Source: Auxenochlorella pyrenoidosa
Taxonomy: Eukaryota; Chlorophyta; Trebouxiophyceae; Chlorellales; Chlorellaceae
Reading direction: 5' to 3'
Assembly (NCBI GenBank): GCA_001430745.1
Contig: KQ481983.1
Coordinates: 821,013-845,245 of the forward strand
DNA: 24,233 bases
In this document: positions 20,252-24,233 of the stretch, piece after piece
Layout: each line of letters opens with the position of its first letter
Position numbering within the stretch: position 1 is the stretch's first letter
Notes under the pieces: model-generated
Databases searched by the model: none
Told to the model about the DNA's origin: nothing
What the model saw: only the letters and a program-made list of their open reading frames with translations
Position numbers and translations under genes: made by a program

Positions 20252-23200
20252 TCACATGCGCGAGCGGCGCACCTTGTGGCCTGCCAGCTGCTTGCGCAGC
20301 GTGAGCTTGCTGATCTTCCCGGTGGCTGTGTGTGGGATCTCTGCATGTGTGCAGGCGGAGTGGCATGCGATGGTGGCTTGTGGGTGCTGGCGCTGGCAGC
20401 GCCCACAGCTTTGCGATAAATGCAGCAGTGCGCACGACTTCAAGGGGGCCGGCAAGCCAGGGCAAAGCAACACCCGGCAAACTCATGCAGTAACTGTGCC
20501 ACCACACAGGCCTCGGCCCAGGCCAGTGAACGACCAGCGAGGCAATCTGCAGCCGCCTGGGCCAAGGCACACACGGACCCACCCTGCACAAATACAACGT
20601 CGTCGGGCATCCACCAGCGGGCCACCTTGCCCTCCAGGAAGCGCAGGATGCCCTCCCGGCTGGGCGACTGCGGCAGGGACGTGGCGGGCACGGGAGTGCA
20701 CCAGGCAGGGTGGCTCAGCGCGGCCCTGCGCTGCCTTCGGGCACTGGCAGAGCCCGGTAGCCAAGAGGTTGGGGGACCCTCTGGGGGGCTCGGGTGGGGA
20801 GGAGGGGGGACCTGCACCAGAACAAGCGCAGCCTCAAGCCGGGCGGCCCTGAGTGCTCCGCTGCAAGCACCAAACCACGCCAGGTGCGCACATCCCAGGC
20901 TGCACGCGCCGTGCTGCGCGCCACAACAGGGCGGCGCAGCGGACCGCGCGTGGTGTGCGGCACCATGCCTGCCTGGCAGGCGCACATGCCAGGCAGGGGC
21001 ACGCAGCTGACAGGGGCACACAGCAGAGCGGCCCCACCTTTCCGTCCTTGGGCGCCACCACCAGCAGCGGCCGCTCCCCCCACTTCTCGTCCGGCACGGC
21101 AATCACGGCCGCCTCTGCAGGCAGGCCGGGCGCAGGGGCAGCAGGGGTGTGACGGGCCTGGGGAACTTTCTATTCCTGGTGGGAAATGGCAGCAGCAGCA
21201 GCAGCCGCCGCAGGGGTTTGGGCAGGGAAGCGCAAATGCAGAGCTGGCGGGAAAGGTCGCGGGGGCATGCCTCGCGTGCGCGGCGGCAATGCCGGCGGGC
21301 GCAGCGTGCCGCGCCGCGCCCGCCCAGGCGGGCAGCCCACCCGCCACGTCGGGGTGCCCAACAGCAATGTTCTCGATCTCGATGCTGCTTATCCACTCGC
21401 CGCCGCTCTTGATCACATCTTTGGAGCGGTCGGTGATCTGGCAAGGATGGGGGGTGGGGGGTGGGGTGGGGGGGGGGTGAAGGGCTGGTCGGTGAACTGC
21501 CCATTTGCCAAGGACAGGGGGGGTGAGGGGCAGGTCGGTGATCTGCTCATTTGCCCAGGACAGGCGGGCAGGGCGCGCAAGCGCACACGTCGCTTGCCAC
21601 AACCTTGGCTGCAGCAGCCCCGCGTGGCATTCATGCTGTGCAGCCTGCCCCGCGGCGCCCGCTTCGCGCGCAGCGCAGCGCAGCGCAGCGTGGGCACGCT
21701 TGCCTGCATGTGCCCGGCAGGGTCGATTGTGGCCACGTCGCCCGTGCTGAACCAGCCCGCGGCGTCAGCCCCGGCAGCATCGCTGTTGTAGTAGCGGGAG
21801 ATGACGGTGGGGCCGCGGACCTGCAAAGAAGGCGGTGGCAGTGGTGGTGGGGGCCCCATTGGGGTAGGGTGGGGCTGGGGGCGGTTGGCAACTGCCGCAT
21901 GGGTGTGTGCTACGCTGCTGGCGGCAGCTGTGAGCCCGCCCGGTACAGGGCGGCCACACAGGGCATGGCTGCCTGGGGGATTCTGCCACCCGACTCCAGA
22001 ACATCACAGGACACACTTGCGCCTGCCAAGGAGGCTATATACCTGACGTGGTGGCCGCCGCGCGGCTGTCTGCGTCCCTGCTCGTTCTGCCAGCAGCCGG
22101 CTCCCCCACCCTTGCAGCGGAGCAGGACAGCCCGTCTCGCCTGCAGGTCGCCGAAAGCTTTGCCGTCCCACGGCTGCTCCTGCCCCTGATCGTCGACGAT
22201 GCGGTAGTCAATTAGGACATGCGGCCGGCCCTGCTTCAGCTTCAGCTGCACCCGCTGCTCGGGGCCCACGCCCGCCAGGCTGCCCTGCAGGTTGGGGAGG
22301 GGCCGGCCAGACATGCCTCTGCCCTGATGTCGCACGGCGCTCCCTGGGCAAGCCCGTGCTTTATACCTGCCGCAAGCTGCCGCACAGGGGACGCTTGTCG
22401 GACGGTTTCTGGCCCAGGGCACAGCACACACAGGCAGGGTGGGCAGCACCCCAATGGCAGGGCCGCTGCTGGTGCGCTGCGGGCAGCCTTGACCGATGAT
22501 GCCCAGCGGGGTCAAGGCGGCAGGCGACCCCCCCCTGGTGCCGTCTGTCGTGAACCCCACTCTGCCCCACCTTGATGCCGCCCAGGGAGCCGATGGGGCA
22601 CAGCTCCGTCATGCCCCACATCTGCCGCACCTCCACCCCCTGCCCCTCAAAAAAGTCGATGATGCGGCTGCAGGGGCGCGCGGCACAGCATGTCAGCAGG
22701 GGGCCATTGGCGGGGCGCATGGAGGTGCGGCCAGCTGGTGCCTGCACCACGGCTGCCACCCGGCGAGAGCAGCAAGCAGCGGGCTGCATCACGGGCGCAC
22801 TGCATCCTCCCTTCTGCGAGCCGGCCGCACGCGTGCATGCAGCGGGAATGCAGGGAGAGCGCGCGCTGCGTGCGCACCGCGGGCAGGCGGCGCCGCCCAC
22901 TGCCAGCATCTTCAGGCAGCCCAGCCGCAGCTGCTGTCGCTCCATGTGATCGATCAGCCCCAGCCAGACAGTGGGCACTCCCTGGAGGGTGCAAGTCGGG
23001 CACAGCTCGGCACTGAGACATAGCAAGGGCCCCTCAGAGAGGCTTGCGCTGTGCAAAAGAGATGTCGAGCCCTGCAGGCTTGGCCACGCTGTGGGGATGG
23101 CGCTGCAGCAGAGGAGGGCTTGCGCTCGTGCACGGGAGGGGCAGGCCGGCGCTGCAGTGCGGCTGGCGGCCATGCCCTACGCTGGCCACCCCCTGCCAAG

Positions 23201-24101
23201 GCCCAGCGGGCGCCCCCAATGCAGCGCCTCTCCCTTGTCTCTGCTTCTTGTTTCCCTGCACGCACCGCCGTGTGCGTCACGCGCTGTTCTTCCATGAGCG
23301 CGAACACGCTGTCACCATCCAGGTGGGGCCCTGTAGCAGCAAGGAGCCAGGAGAAGTGCCCCAGAATGTCAAGGCCAACATCTTCACAATGTAATGTATC
23401 AATAATTGTTACAACGCGTGCCAGGCAGCCGCCGCACTGTCACGCACGCATGGCTGCCTGCCCACCAGCTTCGCCACACAGGAAGGGAGGGCTGTGCAGC
23501 AAAGCAGGCAAGGATGCAACCATCCAAAGGTCAGGGATGCAGGTGCATGCATGCCGGCAGTGGCGCCTGCGCTGGCGCTGGCGCGCCGCAGAGCGTGCGC
23601 GCCGCTGCAGGGCGGGCCTGCCGCGAACGTCAGCCCCACCTGGCAGCACGAGCTTGGCGCCCACCATGGGGGCTGCAAAGGCGAGGCCCCAGCTGTTGGC
23701 CTGCAGCGCCCCAGCAGCGGGGACGGAAAGCAGGGCGCCCTTCGAGACAGTGACTGGATTTCAATCAGCCCAGCAGCGTCGCGCAGGCATGCAACAGCTG
23801 GGCAGCTCAGCACACCCTACCCATCCCGCCCCGGCAGAACCGGCCCATCACATTGCACGCTTCAACGGTCAAGCCTGCCGCACATGCAGGAAGGGCAGCG
23901 GTCCACCAGAGCTGTCCCTGTGTGCGCCAACTGGAATTGCAAGCAAGCCCATCTGCGTCAGGTCATGCTTGCTGTGCAGGGCCTCACATGGAACATGGGG
24001 ACGACCGCAAGCAGGCTGCTGGCGCTGCGCAGGTCGAGCGCGTCGGGCAGGGACACGATGAAGGCGTGCAGGAAGTTGGCGCGGTGGGAGTAGAGCACGC
24101 C
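20252..24101 (-). CDS. Peroxisomal acyl-CoA synthetase, AlkK-type (AMP-binding), C-terminal two thirds
   Basis: Eleven exons are visible: 24101-23988, 23700-23640, 23330-23266, 22981-22878, 22667-22571, 22284-22141, 21820-21704, 21437-21341, 21114-21038, 20667-20583, 20340-20252. They join in frame to 349 aa before TGA. The N-terminus, including the P-loop, lies beyond the right edge. In order: [53 protein letters not shown] (A5 motif), [29 protein letters not shown] (hinge) and [11 protein letters not shown] (catalytic Lys). These follow bacterial AlkK/medium-chain acyl-CoA ligases nearly without gaps. The enzyme makes acyl-CoA from free fatty acid, ATP and CoA. The chain ends RRSRM; SRM is a known plant PTS1, so import into peroxisomes for beta-oxidation is likely. 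Two introns use GC donors (22140-22139 and 21703-21702). Substrate length cannot be read. Confidence 0.92.
21449..21477 (+). repeat. Dense G-run tract inside an acyl-CoA synthetase intron
   Basis: Runs of 4 to 10 G separated by single T form a strong G-quadruplex-type pattern on the plus strand. On the transcribed (minus) sense it is the C-rich polypyrimidine tract before the acceptor at 21439-21438. Confidence 0.8.
21481..21568 (-). repeat. Two tandem copies of an exon acceptor edge inside an acyl-CoA synthetase intron
   Basis: Copies of about 43-45 bases (21481-21523 and 21526-21568) match each other with few differences. On the minus strand each repeats the real splice acceptor CAG/ATCACCGACC found at 21437. 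The copy at 21542 keeps AG/ATCACCGACC exactly; the other reads AG/TTCACCGACC. Confidence 0.8.
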
Positions 24102-24110
24102 CTGCAGGGT

Positions 24111-24111
<1 letters not shown>

Positions 24112-24147
<36 letters not shown>

Positions 24148-24182
24148 CGTCGCGCGCGCATGTGTGTGTGTGTGTGTGTGTG
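24112..24182. repeat. (TG)n microsatellite, two runs
   Basis: Runs at 24112-24146 and 24161-24182 are separated by a CG-rich spacer. On the sense strand of the acyl-CoA synthetase gene these are (CA)n in the intron just upstream of the exon starting at 24101. The remaining bases to the edge hold no recognisable exon. Confidence 0.95.
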
Positions 24183-24233
24183 AGAGACTGAGCAACCGGC
24201 CCCCCCCCGTGCCGGTCGCATTTGTGTGCGTGT

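Noticed and set aside
1..24233. CRISPR arrays, tRNA genes, rRNA genes, transposases
   Set aside because: No regularly spaced direct repeats, no tRNA B-box pattern, and no transposase motif recognised by eye.

Overview
The window is nuclear DNA of a GC-rich green alga, most likely a Chlorella-type trebouxiophyte. The genes are dense and cut by many short introns with CTGCAG-type acceptors. Alanine/glycine/glutamine-rich low complexity is common, TGTAA polyadenylation signals are visible, and the products fit plant-lineage biology (a chloroplast ribosome factor, a plant-type peroxisomal ending). The species cannot be fixed from the sequence alone. No rRNA, tRNA, CRISPR or transposon was recognised. 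The long uninterrupted ORFs are mostly antisense or intronic shadows, so I rebuilt six split genes by following splice sites and codon phase and by matching family motifs across junctions.

Layout: (1) 940 to left edge, minus: N-terminus of a probable eIF4E-binding translational regulator (4E-T-like). (2) 4337-2024, minus: chloroplast ribosome-hibernation factor PSRP1/long HPF, 7 exons, 241 aa. (3) 9870-5677, minus: bZIP-like transcription factor, 8 exons, about 755 aa. (4) 10426-18075, plus: fusion of about six ankyrin repeats with a complete class II-type histone deacetylase, 18 exons, about 1055 aa. (5) 18534-19889, plus: secreted SGNH/GDSL hydrolase, 5 exons, 279 aa. (6) right edge to 20252, minus: acyl-CoA synthetase of the AlkK type, 11 exons visible, ending in the peroxisomal tripeptide SRM.

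Genes 3 and 4 are divergent around a 555 bp gap. Genes 5 and 6 are convergent with 362 bp between stops. Genes 1-3 lie in tandem on the minus strand. There is no pathway link among the six; this is an ordinary eukaryotic gene neighbourhood.

The most notable signals are structural. Seven of the 47 introns traced end to end use a GC donor instead of GT. Two of those GC-AG introns also carry diverged copies of the edge of a flanking exon. Other points are a low-complexity insert inside the deacetylase domain, an atypical bZIP basic region, a perfect 21 bp intronic hairpin, and an eIF4E-binding motif split by an intron.
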